DNA from: Mucilaginibacter_A sp964236465
GTDB taxonomy: Bacteria > Bacteroidota > Bacteroidia > Sphingobacteriales > Sphingobacteriaceae
NCBI GenBank assembly: GCA_964236465.1
Contig: CAXSBZ010000004.1
Coordinates: 1 to 64,000 of the forward strand
Length of the DNA stretch: 64,000 bases
Direction: 5' to 3'
Shown here in pieces: positions 33,159-42,664 of this stretch. The notes beneath the pieces are model-generated. The model ran no database searches and was not told the DNA's origin. It saw nothing but the letters and a program-made list of their open reading frames with translations. Within the stretch, counting starts at the first letter, position 1. The number at the start of each line of letters is the position of its first letter. Both the position numbers and the translations under genes were made by a program.

Positions 33159-35975
33159 TTAATCAGCTCCGGCATTTGCCATTTTAGCTGTGGTTTCTTC
33201 TATTTCTTGTTTTACTGCTTTTCCGGCAGGTGCTTCAAAAGCTTTTCCAACCAAATACAGTTGTTGTGCAGCATGTTGTTTAGCATAACCCGTTGCGGTA
33301 CTACTGTTTTCTTTGCGCGAGATCAGCTCAAAATCCAAATCTGTATGCCTAAGTTTCCGGCACAGATAAGGCCATGCGCCCATATTTTCAGGCTCTTCCT
33401 GCACCCAAATCCAGCTTTCTGCATGGCTGTATTTTGTTTTGATTTTTTGCATCTGCATTATTGGTGTCGGATATAACTGCTCTAACCGAACAATTGCCAC
33501 ATCCTTACGCTCATCTGTTTGCTGTTTTTCCAGCAAGTCATAATAGATTTTACCACTGCAAAATAATACACGGTTTACGGCTTCGGCAGCTACAAAAGAA
33601 TCATCAATCACTTCGTTAAATTTTCCTTCCGTAAAGTCAGCCAGCTGAGACACACATTTAGGGTTCCGCAATAAACTTTTTGGGGTGAAAACAACCAGCG
33701 GTTTGCGGAACTCATTTTTGATTTGCCGGCGCAAAACATGGAAAAAATTTGCCGGCGTCGTGCAGTTTGTAACTTGAATATTGTTATCGGCACAAAGCTC
33801 CATGAAACGCTCAATCCGGGCGGATGAATGTTCCGGGCCTTGTCCTTCATAACCATGTGGTAGCAACATCACCAAACCATTTCCGCGCTGCCATTTTGTT
33901 TCGGCACTGGCAATATATTGATCGGTAATGATTTGTGCGCCGTTTACAAAATCGCCGAATTGTGCTTCCCAAAGGGTCAACGCGTTTGGATTAGCCAAAG
34001 CATAACCATAATCAAAACCCAAAACACCGTATTCTGACAGGTGCGAATTGTAAATATGGAACGTTGCCTGATCGGTAGAAATATTCCGCAACGGTACATA
34101 TTCTTCCTCCGAATCTTCCAGGGTCAAAACAGCATGACGATGAGAAAAAGTCCCGCGTTTTACATCTTCGCCGCTTAAACGAACGGCATGGCCTTCGTTT
34201 AGTAAAGTTCCGTAAGCCAGCAATTCACCCATTGCCCAATCGAATGTTTTGGTTTCGTTTACCATTTTCTGGCGATCAGTAAATAGTTTTTCAATTTTTT
34301 TGAAAAACTGCTTTCCTTGCGGCAATGTGGTAATTTTTTGCCCGATCATTTCTATTTCTTCTGCATTGACGGAAGTATCAGGAGAAGTCAGAAAATCTTT
34401 GTCTGTAGCCAGCCGAAGCCCCTTCCAGGCACCGGCAAACATGGGTTTTACTTCAGAAAACTTCTCTTCGGATTTGGATTCGTTCAGGTTTTCTTGCAAC
34501 AAAGCACGAAAATCTTTTTCCATCTGCTTGGCTAGTTCAGCGTCAATACTGCCTTCTGCAATCAACTTTTGGTTATAAATTTCTTTTGGGTTCGGATGGC
34601 TTTCAATCGCTTTGTATAAAAGCGGCTGCGTAAATTTTGGCTCATCAGATTCGTTGTGGCCATACCGGCGGTAACATAAAATATCAATAAAAACATCCTT
34701 ATGAAATGTCTGCCGATATTCCATTGCCAAATTGATGGCATAAGTTAAAGCTTCAACATCATCACCATTCACATGGAAAACTGGTGATAAAACAGTTTTG
34801 GCAATATCGGTGCAATAAGTGCTGGAACGCGCATCTTTATAATTGGTCGTAAAACCGATCTGATTATTAATCACCAAATGGACAGTTCCGCCAGTGCGGT
34901 AGCCTTCCAGTTTTGACATTTGCAAAACCTCGTAAATGATGCCCTGGCCGGCAACAGAAGCATCGCCATGGATCAAAATCGGTGCAATTTTTTTATCATC
35001 ACCGCCATATTTGAAGTCGATTTTAGAACGCGTTAATCCTTCTACCACCGGATCAACTGCTTCCAAGTGCGATGGGTTTGGGCAAAGGCTCAAATGAACC
35101 GTTTTTCCATTGGAAGTTTCTACATCGGTAGAATAACCCAAATGGTACTTTACATCACCGCTAAAAGATGCTTCTTCATCAAAACCTTTTCCTTCAAATT
35201 CAGAAAAAATACTTTTATAACTTTTCCGCAAAATATTAACCAAAACATTTAAACGGCCGCGGTGCGCCATGCCAATCACAAATTCTTCGATCCCTAACTT
35301 AGAACCTTTTTCAATTACGGAATCCAGTGCCGGAATCAAGGACTCCGCTCCTTCCAGCGAAAATCTTTTTTGTCCCAAAAATTTTTTTCCCAAAAAGCTT
35401 TCAAAAACTACGGCTTCATTCAATTTTTTTAGCAGTTGTTTTTTTTCGTCGATAGAGAAATGCGGCGTGTTGTGGCTGCGTTCCATCCGCTCTTCAAACC
35501 AAGCAATTTTGTCGGGATCACGCAGGTAACGATATTCGGCTCCGATTGACTGGCAATAGGTTTGTTCCAGCAAATCACGGATATCGCTTAGTTTGGCCGG
35601 CCCTAAACCAACTTCAACGCCAGCATTAAAAACGGTGCCCAGGTCGGCATCGCTCAAACCAAAAGTTTCTAATTCTTTGCCCGGGACATATTTGCGGCGT
35701 TCACGTACGGGATTGGTTTTGGTGAACAAATGACCGCGTGTACGGTAACCATTGATCATGTTCAAAACGTTGATTTCTTTCAAAAAATGTTCATTATTTG
35801 AAGGAACAATATTGGCAGCAGGTTCTGTAAGCTGCTTATCTGAACGGCCGAAATCAAAGCCTTCAAAAAATTTTTGCCAGCCAAAATCCACAGATTCGGG
35901 GTCTTGCTGATAATTTTGATATTGAGAGTCTATATACGCTGCATTAGCGTTATTTAGGTATGAAAGAGTATTCAT
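33159..35975 (-). CDS. sucA: 2-oxoglutarate dehydrogenase E1 component
   Basis: Thiamine-diphosphate enzyme that decarboxylates 2-oxoglutarate, 938 residues. N-terminal E2-binding arm (MNTLSYLNNANAAYIDSQYQ); GMAHRGRLNVLVNILRK, YHLGYSTDVETSNGKTVHLS, SLCPNPSHLEAVDPVVEG and HGDASVAGQGIIYEVLQMS lie in the catalytic part; GDDVEALTYA is the ThDP-magnesium region; RRYGHNESDEPKFTQPLLY follows. Operon sucA-sucB. A -7-like box is present upstream (36001-36008). Confidence 0.97.
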   Translation of the reverse strand: MNTLSYLNNANAAYIDSQYQNYQQDPESVDFGWQKFFEGFDFGRSDKQLTEPAANIVPSNNEHFLKEINVLNMINGYRTRGHLFTKTNPVRERRKYVPGKELETFGLSDADLGTVFNAGVEVGLGPAKLSDIRDLLEQTYCQSIGAEYRYLRDPDKIAWFEERMERSHNTPHFSIDEKKQLLKKLNEAVVFESFLGKKFLGQKRFSLEGAESLIPALDSVIEKGSKLGIEEFVIGMAHRGRLNVLVNILRKSYKSIFSEFEGKGFDEEASFSGDVKYHLGYSTDVETSNGKTVHLSLCPNPSHLEAVDPVVEGLTRSKIDFKYGGDDKKIAPILIHGDASVAGQGIIYEVLQMSKLEGYRTGGTVHLVINNQIGFTTNYKDARSSTYCTDIAKTVLSPVFHVNGDDVEALTYAINLAMEYRQTFHKDVFIDILCYRRYGHNESDEPKFTQPLLYKAIESHPNPKEIYNQKLIAEGSIDAELAKQMEKDFRALLQENLNESKSEEKFSEVKPMFAGAWKGLRLATDKDFLTSPDTSVNAEEIEMIGQKITTLPQGKQFFKKIEKLFTDRQKMVNETKTFDWAMGELLAYGTLLNEGHAVRLSGEDVKRGTFSHRHAVLTLEDSEEEYVPLRNISTDQATFHIYNSHLSEYGVLGFDYGYALANPNALTLWEAQFGDFVNGAQIITDQYIASAETKWQRGNGLVMLLPHGYEGQGPEHSSARIERFMELCADNNIQVTNCTTPANFFHVLRRQIKNEFRKPLVVFTPKSLLRNPKCVSQLADFTEGKFNEVIDDSFVAAEAVNRVLFCSGKIYYDLLEKQQTDERKDVAIVRLEQLYPTPIMQMQKIKTKYSHAESWIWVQEEPENMGAWPYLCRKLRHTDLDFELISRKENSSTATGYAKQHAAQQLYLVGKAFEAPAGKAVKQEIEETTAKMANAGAD

Positions 35976-36000
35976 GGAAAATCCAATCAGTGAAACACAG

Positions 36001-36008
36001 CAAAAGTA
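36001..36008 (-). promoter_or_regulatory. sucA: Candidate -7 box for sucAB
   Basis: The minus strand reads TACTTTTG, matching TAnnTTTG, 25 bp before the sucA ATG. No clear -33 element at 19-21 bp. Confidence 0.45.
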
Positions 36009-36156
36009 AGCATTTAATAGAGAAACGTACCTAATAAATACAGTTTTGAAAGTTTGGCTTTTTGTTTTTGAGAAGAATTAAGTACATCAAATGATAACCT
36101 CAAACTTGATTTCTGAAGTGCTATATACTGACGATGCTTCTTTTATCACCTAAAAA

Positions 36157-37689
36157 TCATAACTCATCCACCTGATTTTTATAAACTGCCGCCTGCTCTA
36201 AAATCTTTTCCAAATCATCCGGTTTCAGGCGGTGCAAATTGCCATAAATCATTTTCAAACGCTGATTGCCAGCCAGCAAACTTTCATTTCGAGAGAAAAA
36301 ATCCCAGTACAAACTGTTGTACGGACAAGCTTTTTCGCCATGCTTCTTTTTATAGTCGTAAAAACAGCTTCCGCAGTAATTACTCATTTTATTAATGTAG
36401 GCGGCCGAAGCTACATAAGGTTTTGTGCCCACCATTCCACCATCTGCAAACTGGCTCATGCCGTGTGTGTTGGGCAATTGCACCCATTGCATGGCATCAA
36501 TGTAAACGCCCAGATACCAGTCATCCACTTCGTGCGGATTGCTGCCCGAAAGCAAGGCGAAGTTGCCGATCACCATCAAACGCTGGATGTGGTGCGCCCA
36601 GGCCAGCTCGAGCGATTGGCCGATGCAATGCTTTAAACAGTTCATTTTGGTTTCGCCGGTATAATACCATTTCGGGAGTTTTGCCTGATGGTTGAAGAAA
36701 TTTTTTTCCGCAAATTCCGGCATTTTAGCCCAGTACAAACCGCGCATGTATTCGCGCCAGCCTAAAATCTGGCGCACAAAACCTTCTATTTGTGGTAGGC
36801 TGATTTCTTTCTGGTTTTGCTGCCACATCAAAATCGCCTGCGTGATAACTTCTTTTGGCGAGATTAATTTGACGTTCAATGCAAACGACAAACGCGAATG
36901 GAAAAGCGATTTATGTTCCTGCAACATCGCATCTTCATAAGTGCCAAAATGCGGCAACAGATTTTGGCAGAAGTAATCAATCAGCTTCAAAGCTTCTTTC
37001 CGTGAAAGCGGCAAATCAACTATATTATCCACTACGTTGCCAAAATTCGGCACTTGCTTGGCGTCAATCATCTCGCGGATTTCCGATAAATCATGCTCAA
37101 AAACCAGCGGTTCGGGCAAAGAAACTTTATGATCGAAGCGGTTTCGATTGTCGTGATCGAAGTTCCACAAACCGCCAACCGGTTCGTCTCCGTTCATCAG
37201 CAGATCATATTTTTGCCGCATGTGCCGATAAAAACTTTCCATGATCAATTGTTTTTTACCGGAGAAAAAATCGCCGACTTCCTCGCGCGTAGTAAAAAAA
37301 TGCTCGGTATCGTAAGCTTTGGTGGGCAGGTTTTGATTTTTGCAGAAATCTTTTAATTGCTGATCCAGGCGATATTCATCCGGCAGCAAATATTCAAAAC
37401 GTTCAATGCTTCTTTTATCGATGATTTTTTGGAGGTTACCTGCCAGCGTCTGCACATTTTCAGGATCATCTAATTTGAGGTAAATCACTTCGTGCCCTGC
37501 TTTTTGCAACTGGTAAGTAAAGTTGCGCATGGCCCCAAAAAAAGCCAATATTTTTTGAATATGATGCTTCACGTACGTTTGTTCCTGCATCATTTCCATC
37601 ATTACATACACTGTTTCCGGTTCTTTTTGCAGAAACCAGGAATGCGTGCTGATGAGTTGGTCGCCCAAAATTAATCGTAAAGTTTTCAT
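36157..37689 (-). CDS. Photolyase/cryptochrome-related protein (DPRP, FeS-type)
   Basis: Start set at ATG 37687-37689 (MKTLRLILGDQLISTHSWFL), giving 510 residues; the open frame upstream adds 38 unlike residues and crosses a motif copy. The family has an N-terminal alpha/beta domain and a C-terminal FAD domain. Cys residues expected to bind an iron-sulfur cluster are visible in LKHCIGQS, and YCGSCFYDYKKKHGEKACPY. The QILGWREYMRGLYW and NPHEVDDWYLGVYIDAMQWV blocks fit. Related proteins act in (6-4) photoproduct repair. The gene is bracketed by oppositely oriented motif copies (36133-36147 and 37702-37716). Confidence 0.9.
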   Translation of the reverse strand: MKTLRLILGDQLISTHSWFLQKEPETVYVMMEMMQEQTYVKHHIQKILAFFGAMRNFTYQLQKAGHEVIYLKLDDPENVQTLAGNLQKIIDKRSIERFEYLLPDEYRLDQQLKDFCKNQNLPTKAYDTEHFFTTREEVGDFFSGKKQLIMESFYRHMRQKYDLLMNGDEPVGGLWNFDHDNRNRFDHKVSLPEPLVFEHDLSEIREMIDAKQVPNFGNVVDNIVDLPLSRKEALKLIDYFCQNLLPHFGTYEDAMLQEHKSLFHSRLSFALNVKLISPKEVITQAILMWQQNQKEISLPQIEGFVRQILGWREYMRGLYWAKMPEFAEKNFFNHQAKLPKWYYTGETKMNCLKHCIGQSLELAWAHHIQRLMVIGNFALLSGSNPHEVDDWYLGVYIDAMQWVQLPNTHGMSQFADGGMVGTKPYVASAAYINKMSNYCGSCFYDYKKKHGEKACPYNSLYWDFFSRNESLLAGNQRLKMIYGNLHRLKPDDLEKILEQAAVYKNQVDEL

Positions 37690-37954
37690 CAATTTTATGT
37701 TGGTAAAAGAAGTAGTGTGAGGAAAGGGTTTGGGTGATGGTTCATAGGAATTTGCAACGAACAGGGCTTGGCAAATAACTGGAATTCGAAACTCGTCAGT
37801 CAAAAACTAAAGTTAAATTAATATTTAAATACTGATACTTCTTTTATCGCTAAATTTCAATTCGCTAAGCAGAGATTAAAGCTAAATAGCAAACCAAAAG
37901 TTGATGTTAAATTTCGTCGTCCAATTTTTTCCAACCTATATTGTGTGTAGTTTC

Positions 37955-38713
37955 TTATACTAAATAACGAAATCCAATTGTTAGAAATATTGTCACGAAT
38001 ACTAATATTAAAGATATTTTGTTCACTTCAAAAATGGCGTTATTCAAATTTAGTTTCTTATAACTTCTCATTATTCTAAAAAAAGCCATTGGCATAAATA
38101 CAGTTGGTAATAAACTTATCCAAATAACTACTGGTAAATTTATTATTGTAAATATTATTATTGATCCGATAATTGGTATTAAAAAAAGCTGTTTTGAATT
38201 TTCATCTATATTAAATCCGCCTTCATTTTTATAATACCTAAACTCATTTGAGATTTTAATAAATAGTTTCATTATCAAAATAAAAGCAACAATTGCAATT
38301 GTAATAATTATGAAATTAGGTGTATTAAAATAATCAAACACTTTTCCTGTATCTCCCAATTTTGAAATAGGAGCGATAAGAATATATCCTAAAAAAATTA
38401 ATATATTGTATAAACCAAGCCAAAGTAAAGAGAGTTTTAGTAAGGAAGGTTTAAATATTTTTTTAGATATATATAGAATGATAATTCCAAAGATTAAACT
38501 AAAAAGCGGTCCAGCCGCTGCAATAAGCATATTTTGCATTTTAGTTCCGTTGTCTGGATTTATTTTAACATAATTACGATGAAGTTTAGCTTGAACTCCA
38601 AATGAAATAGCTGTAATATAATGTGCAAATTCGTGTAAAGTTATTCCAATTATGGAAATAGAAATTAGTATCAGTAATGAATTGATTGTAAGTGCTTTGG
38701 GTTTTAAATTCAT
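37955..38713 (-). CDS. M50-like membrane metalloprotease, A+T-rich
   Basis: Start chosen at ATG 38711-38713 (MNLKPKALTINSLLILISIS), giving 252 residues, over a TTG that overlaps the photolyase stop. HEFAH in GITLHEFAHYITAISFG is a zinc-site HExxH within the first membrane helix, followed by a GPLFSLIFGIIIL segment, as in site-2-type (M50) proteases or related membrane proteins. At least six hydrophobic helices. Base content is much lower in G+C than in its neighbours and there are no motif copies inside, which suggests horizontal acquisition. Family assignment is tentative. Confidence 0.65.
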   Translation of the reverse strand: MNLKPKALTINSLLILISISIIGITLHEFAHYITAISFGVQAKLHRNYVKINPDNGTKMQNMLIAAAGPLFSLIFGIIILYISKKIFKPSLLKLSLLWLGLYNILIFLGYILIAPISKLGDTGKVFDYFNTPNFIIITIAIVAFILIMKLFIKISNEFRYYKNEGGFNIDENSKQLFLIPIIGSIIIFTIINLPVVIWISLLPTVFMPMAFFRIMRSYKKLNLNNAIFEVNKISLILVFVTIFLTIGFRYLV

Positions 38714-38769
38714 AATATTTGATGTGCGTCCAATATTACGTACAACTTGTTGATTACCGAAAACCTCCC

Positions 38770-40218
38770 TCAAAAAATACTTGCATTCTTATCCGTCAAC
38801 TTTTGCCATTTGGGTTCGATGATCAACTTCGGATAATCGCTGCCCAATTGAATTCCATAAACCGCCAATTCGGTTGGCGTTAAAAAAAACGGCGTATGAA
38901 TTTGCTTTCCAGAAATCGCAGCTAACTCCGGCAGCCAAAGTTTTACATATTGGCCTTTCGGATCACATTCGCCAGCTTGTTTTATCACATTTAAAGCGCG
39001 GTTTTCCTTCGGATCATTGCCTACGCCGGCAATGGCAGCCCAGTTTCCCCAATTGGTTGCCGGACTGTAATCAATCAGTTTTTCTTCAAAATAAGCGGCA
39101 CCGCAAGTCCAGTTTACGTGCAAGTCTTTTGTTAAAAAGCTGGCTGCGTTTTGCCGTCCGCGGATGCTGGCATAGCCGCTTGCGTTGATTTCGCGCATTA
39201 CTGCATCAATAAAAGGAACGCCGGTTTGGCCCGTTTTCCATTTTTCAAAAAGTTCATCCTGATTTGCAGCTTCCGGCGGAGCCTGCCCTTTAAATCCTTC
39301 TTTCTGAAAAAACTGATCACCGTATTTTTTAAACATAAAACGGTAGTAATCCCGCCACAGCAACTCCAGCACAACGGCATGGGTTATCGCGTTGCTGCCC
39401 TGCGTTTTTTCGTATTGCTGCACTTCCCAATAAATCTGCCGCGGGGAAATACAACCCATCGACAGCCAAACAGACATGGTATTGGCAAAATCAGCCCCTA
39501 AATTAGGATCGGATTTAACGGTTTTATCCTGATTTTCTGTCCTTGCAAATTCGTGCAACTGTTTCAACCCTTCGGTTTCTCCACCCAAAAAACGCATTAT
39601 TGCACGTCCATCATCTAAAGGCTCTGTCAAACCAAGCTCAGCCAAAGTTGGTATTTCTCCGGCATCAGTAATTTCCGGCGTAGTAATTTTTGCGGGAGAA
39701 ACGGCGCAACGCCGAACCTGACTGTCTCGTTCTACTTTTTTGCGGAAAGTAGCAAAAGCATCCGGGATATCTTTAATCGGAAATGGCAGGTCCTCTTTAT
39801 TATACAAAGTGTGGCCGATAAAATGCTTCAGGTTGAGCTTCAATTTCCACAAAGCAGCTTCCACATTTCCAGAAATATTGGTTTCCTCAAAAGCTACTTC
39901 CCGATGATGATAAACCTCGGAAACCTGATATTGCTGCGCCAACTGCGGGATAATCTGAACAGGATCACCGAAACGGACAATCAAATTCGCACCCAAATTT
40001 TGCAACGATCGGCGCAGATCGGCAACTGATTCATTGATAAAACGTGCCCGGAAATTTCCGGTTTTTTGTGTGCTAAAAGAAGTAGTGCGGTAATAAAACG
40101 GATCGAAGCAATAAACCGGCAAAATTGCATCGCCTTTGTTCACGGCTTCAGTCAGCACTTCATTGTCCTGAATGCGTAAATCATTTCTGAACCAAACTAA
40201 AATCGTCTTATTGCTCAT
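38770..40218 (-). CDS. Cryptochrome-DASH / deoxyribodipyrimidine photolyase
   Basis: 482 residues. The N-terminal photolyase domain opens with KTILVWFRNDLRIQDNEVL; the FAD domain has GCISPRQIYWEVQQYE, LLWRDYYRFMFKKYG, RGRQNAASFLTKDLHVNWTCGAAYFEEKLIDYSPATNWGNW and the ending KGQYVKLWLPEL. The WTCGAAYFEEKL and ASFLTKDLHVNW features fit the DASH group, which repairs CPDs in single-stranded DNA or acts in signalling. A motif copy (40072-40086) lies in the coding sequence. Confidence 0.92.
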   Translation of the reverse strand: MSNKTILVWFRNDLRIQDNEVLTEAVNKGDAILPVYCFDPFYYRTTSFSTQKTGNFRARFINESVADLRRSLQNLGANLIVRFGDPVQIIPQLAQQYQVSEVYHHREVAFEETNISGNVEAALWKLKLNLKHFIGHTLYNKEDLPFPIKDIPDAFATFRKKVERDSQVRRCAVSPAKITTPEITDAGEIPTLAELGLTEPLDDGRAIMRFLGGETEGLKQLHEFARTENQDKTVKSDPNLGADFANTMSVWLSMGCISPRQIYWEVQQYEKTQGSNAITHAVVLELLWRDYYRFMFKKYGDQFFQKEGFKGQAPPEAANQDELFEKWKTGQTGVPFIDAVMREINASGYASIRGRQNAASFLTKDLHVNWTCGAAYFEEKLIDYSPATNWGNWAAIAGVGNDPKENRALNVIKQAGECDPKGQYVKLWLPELAAISGKQIHTPFFLTPTELAVYGIQLGSDYPKLIIEPKWQKLTDKNASIF

Positions 40219-40275
40219 ATTTACAATGATTACAAATTAAACATAAAATCGTTATTTTTATAGTTCTGCCGCAGT

Positions 40276-40422
40276 CTATTTGGCCTTTCGGCATCTGTCG
40301 CTGCAATATTTTACTTCGTCCCAACATTTCTCCCACTTTTTGCGCCATTCAAAAGGCCGCCCGCATTGTACACAAATTTTGGAAGGCAGATTGGATTTGG
40401 TATATTTTTTTGTAGGAAGCAT
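40276..40422 (-). CDS. DUF2256 small zinc-ribbon protein
   Basis: A 48-residue protein, too short for most gene callers: ATG 40420-40422 to TAG 40276-40278. It begins MLPTKKYTKSNLPSKICVQC and continues GRPFEWRKKWEKCWDEVKYC, then SDRCRKAK. Four Cys in CVQC and CSDRC form a zinc ribbon, and the GRPFxWRKKW core is the DUF2256 hallmark. In other bacteria it is commonly next to photolyase/cryptochrome genes, and here it lies 57 bp before the cryptochrome start. Function unknown. Confidence 0.9.
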   Translation of the reverse strand: MLPTKKYTKSNLPSKICVQCGRPFEWRKKWEKCWDEVKYCSDRCRKAK

Positions 40423-40504
40423 AATCGGTTAGATTTAGGTTGAACAAACAAATGCAACTTATGTTACCAATTGACAGCTAACAAATTTAGCCGATAAAAG
40501 AAGC

Positions 40505-41221
40505 ATGGGTTTTGAAGGAAAAAATATAGTTGTAGCCGGGGGCAGCTCCGGGATTGGCTTGGCTTTGGTGAAAAAACTGGTTGCCGAAGGTGCAAAAGTT
40601 TTTGTGCTTTCGAGAAATGCCGGTTTGGATCTGCCTGAAAATACAATTCACATTCCGCATGATTTTACTTCTGCCGATACTGAATTTGTTTCTCAGCTGC
40701 CCGATCAAATTCACGGCTTGGTTTACTCTATAGGATCGATCAACCTGAAACCTTTTCAGCGTTTGCAGCGCGAAGATTATCTGGCAGATTTTACGCTGAA
40801 TGTGCTCGGTGCTGTTTCGCTGATCCAATCATCCTTAAAAGCTTTGAAAGCTGCCGAAAATGCTTCGGTAGTTTTATTCAGCACCGTTGCCGCGCGCACC
40901 GGAATGAGCTACCACACCAGTATTGCCGCTTCCAAAGGTGCGGTTGAAAGTCTGGGTGTTTCATTGGCAGCAGAATTTGTTTCGAGTAAAATCCGCGTAA
41001 ATGTGATTGCGCCTTCGCTTACCAACACGCCGCTTGCCCAGCATTTGTTAAACACGCCGGAAAAACAGGAAGCTTCTGCCAAACGCCACCCCTTGGGCAA
41101 ATTTGGCCAGCCGGAGGATATGGCTTCGGCAGCCAAGTTTTTATTGTCAGATGAAAGTTCCTGGATCACCGGACAAATCATCAACATTGATGGCGGCTTA
41201 TCTTCACTAAAACCACTTTAA
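40505..41221 (+). CDS. Short-chain dehydrogenase/reductase lacking the catalytic Tyr
   Basis: 238 residues with the Rossmann motif GGSSGIGLAL and an NVLGAVSLIQSS segment. At the YxxxK position the protein has IAASK (in SYHTSIAASKGAVESLG): Lys is kept but Tyr is replaced by Ile. A tyrosine lies only seven residues before the Lys. The end LLSDESSWITGQIINIDGG is standard. Its ATG is the last three bases of a motif copy (40493-40507). The flavin-reductase gene follows after 3 bp, so the two are co-transcribed. Confidence 0.9.
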   Translation: MGFEGKNIVVAGGSSGIGLALVKKLVAEGAKVFVLSRNAGLDLPENTIHIPHDFTSADTEFVSQLPDQIHGLVYSIGSINLKPFQRLQREDYLADFTLNVLGAVSLIQSSLKALKAAENASVVLFSTVAARTGMSYHTSIAASKGAVESLGVSLAAEFVSSKIRVNVIAPSLTNTPLAQHLLNTPEKQEASAKRHPLGKFGQPEDMASAAKFLLSDESSWITGQIINIDGGLSSLKPL

Positions 41222-41224
41222 ATT

Positions 41225-41863
41225 ATGATTTTTAATTACGATGCGCTAATGCAAATGGAAAAGCAATACCGCGCCATGTTTATCAACAGTTTGGGCGGGT
41301 TTAAAAGCTTGCAGTTGCTTGGAACGATTGATGAAGCCGGAAATACCAACCTTTCTGTTTTCAGTTCGATCTTTCATTTGGGTGCCAATCCGCCGCTGAT
41401 GGGAATGGTTGCCCGGCCGCCCGGCCCGCAGCACGATACCTTAAAAAACATCAAAACAACCGGTTTTTATACGTTAAATAATGTGTTGGCAGAGTTTTAT
41501 AAAGAAGCACATCAGGCAAGTGCACGCTATCCTTCCGGCGATTCCGAGTTTAAACATTGCGGTTTTACAGAAGCTTATGTGGCTGGTTTTAAAGCACCTT
41601 ATGTTTCAGAATCCTCGTTGTCAATTGGTTTGGAACTGAAGGAAGTTTTGCCGGTGAGCCATAACGAAACGAGCATCATCATCGGCGAAATAAAATGGGT
41701 TAAAGTGGATGAAGCATTTGTTGCAAAAGATGGTTTTGTAGATTTGGAAAAAGCTGGTTCTATCACGGCTTCCGGTTTGGATTGTTATCATACCACAAAA
41801 AAACTGGCACGATTGAGTTATGCCAAGCCGGAAAAATTTCCGGAAGAGTTAGACATTAAATAA
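41225..41863 (+). CDS. Flavin reductase-like (FMN-binding split-barrel) protein
   Basis: 212 residues. The core SLGGFKSLQLLGTIDEAGNT, NLSVFSSIFHLGANPPLMGM and TLKNIKTTGFYTLN blocks are typical of the flavin-reductase-like FMN-binding domain, which reduces free FMN or feeds flavoenzymes. Coupled to the SDR gene. Two motif copies (41870-41884, 41985-41999) follow the stop. Confidence 0.87.
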   Translation: MIFNYDALMQMEKQYRAMFINSLGGFKSLQLLGTIDEAGNTNLSVFSSIFHLGANPPLMGMVARPPGPQHDTLKNIKTTGFYTLNNVLAEFYKEAHQASARYPSGDSEFKHCGFTEAYVAGFKAPYVSESSLSIGLELKEVLPVSHNETSIIIGEIKWVKVDEAFVAKDGFVDLEKAGSITASGLDCYHTTKKLARLSYAKPEKFPEELDIK

Positions 41864-42010
41864 AATCCTGATACTTCTTTTATCGATGTTTTTTTGGTGG
41901 GTAAAAGTATTTGTCAGCATAATATCAAAGCTTATCACAGCAACACAATCACCAGAAAATGTCCGTAAATTCAAACCCTAATTAGATACTTCTTTTACCA
42001 GATAAAAATC

Positions 42011-42664
42011 ATGGCTTCAACAGAAAAAATCCAGAACGATTATATTGATTATGTTTTGACCGAAGGCGAGCAACCTAAATCGGTTTATATTTTTGCTAAA
42101 AAACATGAGTTCTCCGAAGAGGAATTCTATCAGCATTTTGGCTCATTTGAAGGTGTGGAACAAAGCATTTGGACGGATTTGGTCTTAAAAACAATTGCTC
42201 AGATAAAAACCCAGGAAGTTTGGCCGCAATATTCATCGCGTGAGAAAGCATTATCCTTTTTTTACAGCTTTTTTGAATTATTAAAGAGTAAAAGAAGCTT
42301 TGCCGTTTTCAGCAGCAAACGCGCTGCAAAAGGAATGGGAACTGCAAAAATCTACACTGGGTTGAAGGAAGAATTTGAAAACTTCAGTGTACAGATTTTG
42401 CAGGACGGCATTGAAACCGGCGAACTCGCCGACCGTAAATTTTTAGCAAACCGTTACAAAGATGCGTTGTGGATCCAGTTTGGTTTTGTGTTGAATTTTT
42501 GGGTGAACGATGAATCCAAAGGCTTTGAAAGAACAGACGAAGCGATTGAAAAAGGTGTAAATGTTACTTTCGATTTGTTCCAGCGTTCGCCAGTTGATAA
42601 TTTGATTGATTACGGTAAATTTTTGGTCAAGAACGGTGGTTTTAAGGAGAAGATGAAATTTTGA
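42011..42664 (+). CDS. TetR-like transcriptional regulator
   Basis: 217 residues. The N-terminus (EKIQNDYIDYVLTEGEQPKS to YQHFGSFEGVEQSIW) fits a TetR-type helix-turn-helix with the final YxHFGSxE segment; the C-terminal ligand domain is alpha-helical (ALSFFYSFFELLKSK; RYKDALWIQFGFVLNFWVND). In other Bacteroidota such a regulator lies next to an ABC1 kinase gene; here a PIN module is inserted between the two. Two motif copies lie upstream (41870-41884, 41985-41999). Confidence 0.75.
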   Translation: MASTEKIQNDYIDYVLTEGEQPKSVYIFAKKHEFSEEEFYQHFGSFEGVEQSIWTDLVLKTIAQIKTQEVWPQYSSREKALSFFYSFFELLKSKRSFAVFSSKRAAKGMGTAKIYTGLKEEFENFSVQILQDGIETGELADRKFLANRYKDALWIQFGFVLNFWVNDESKGFERTDEAIEKGVNVTFDLFQRSPVDNLIDYGKFLVKNGGFKEKMKF

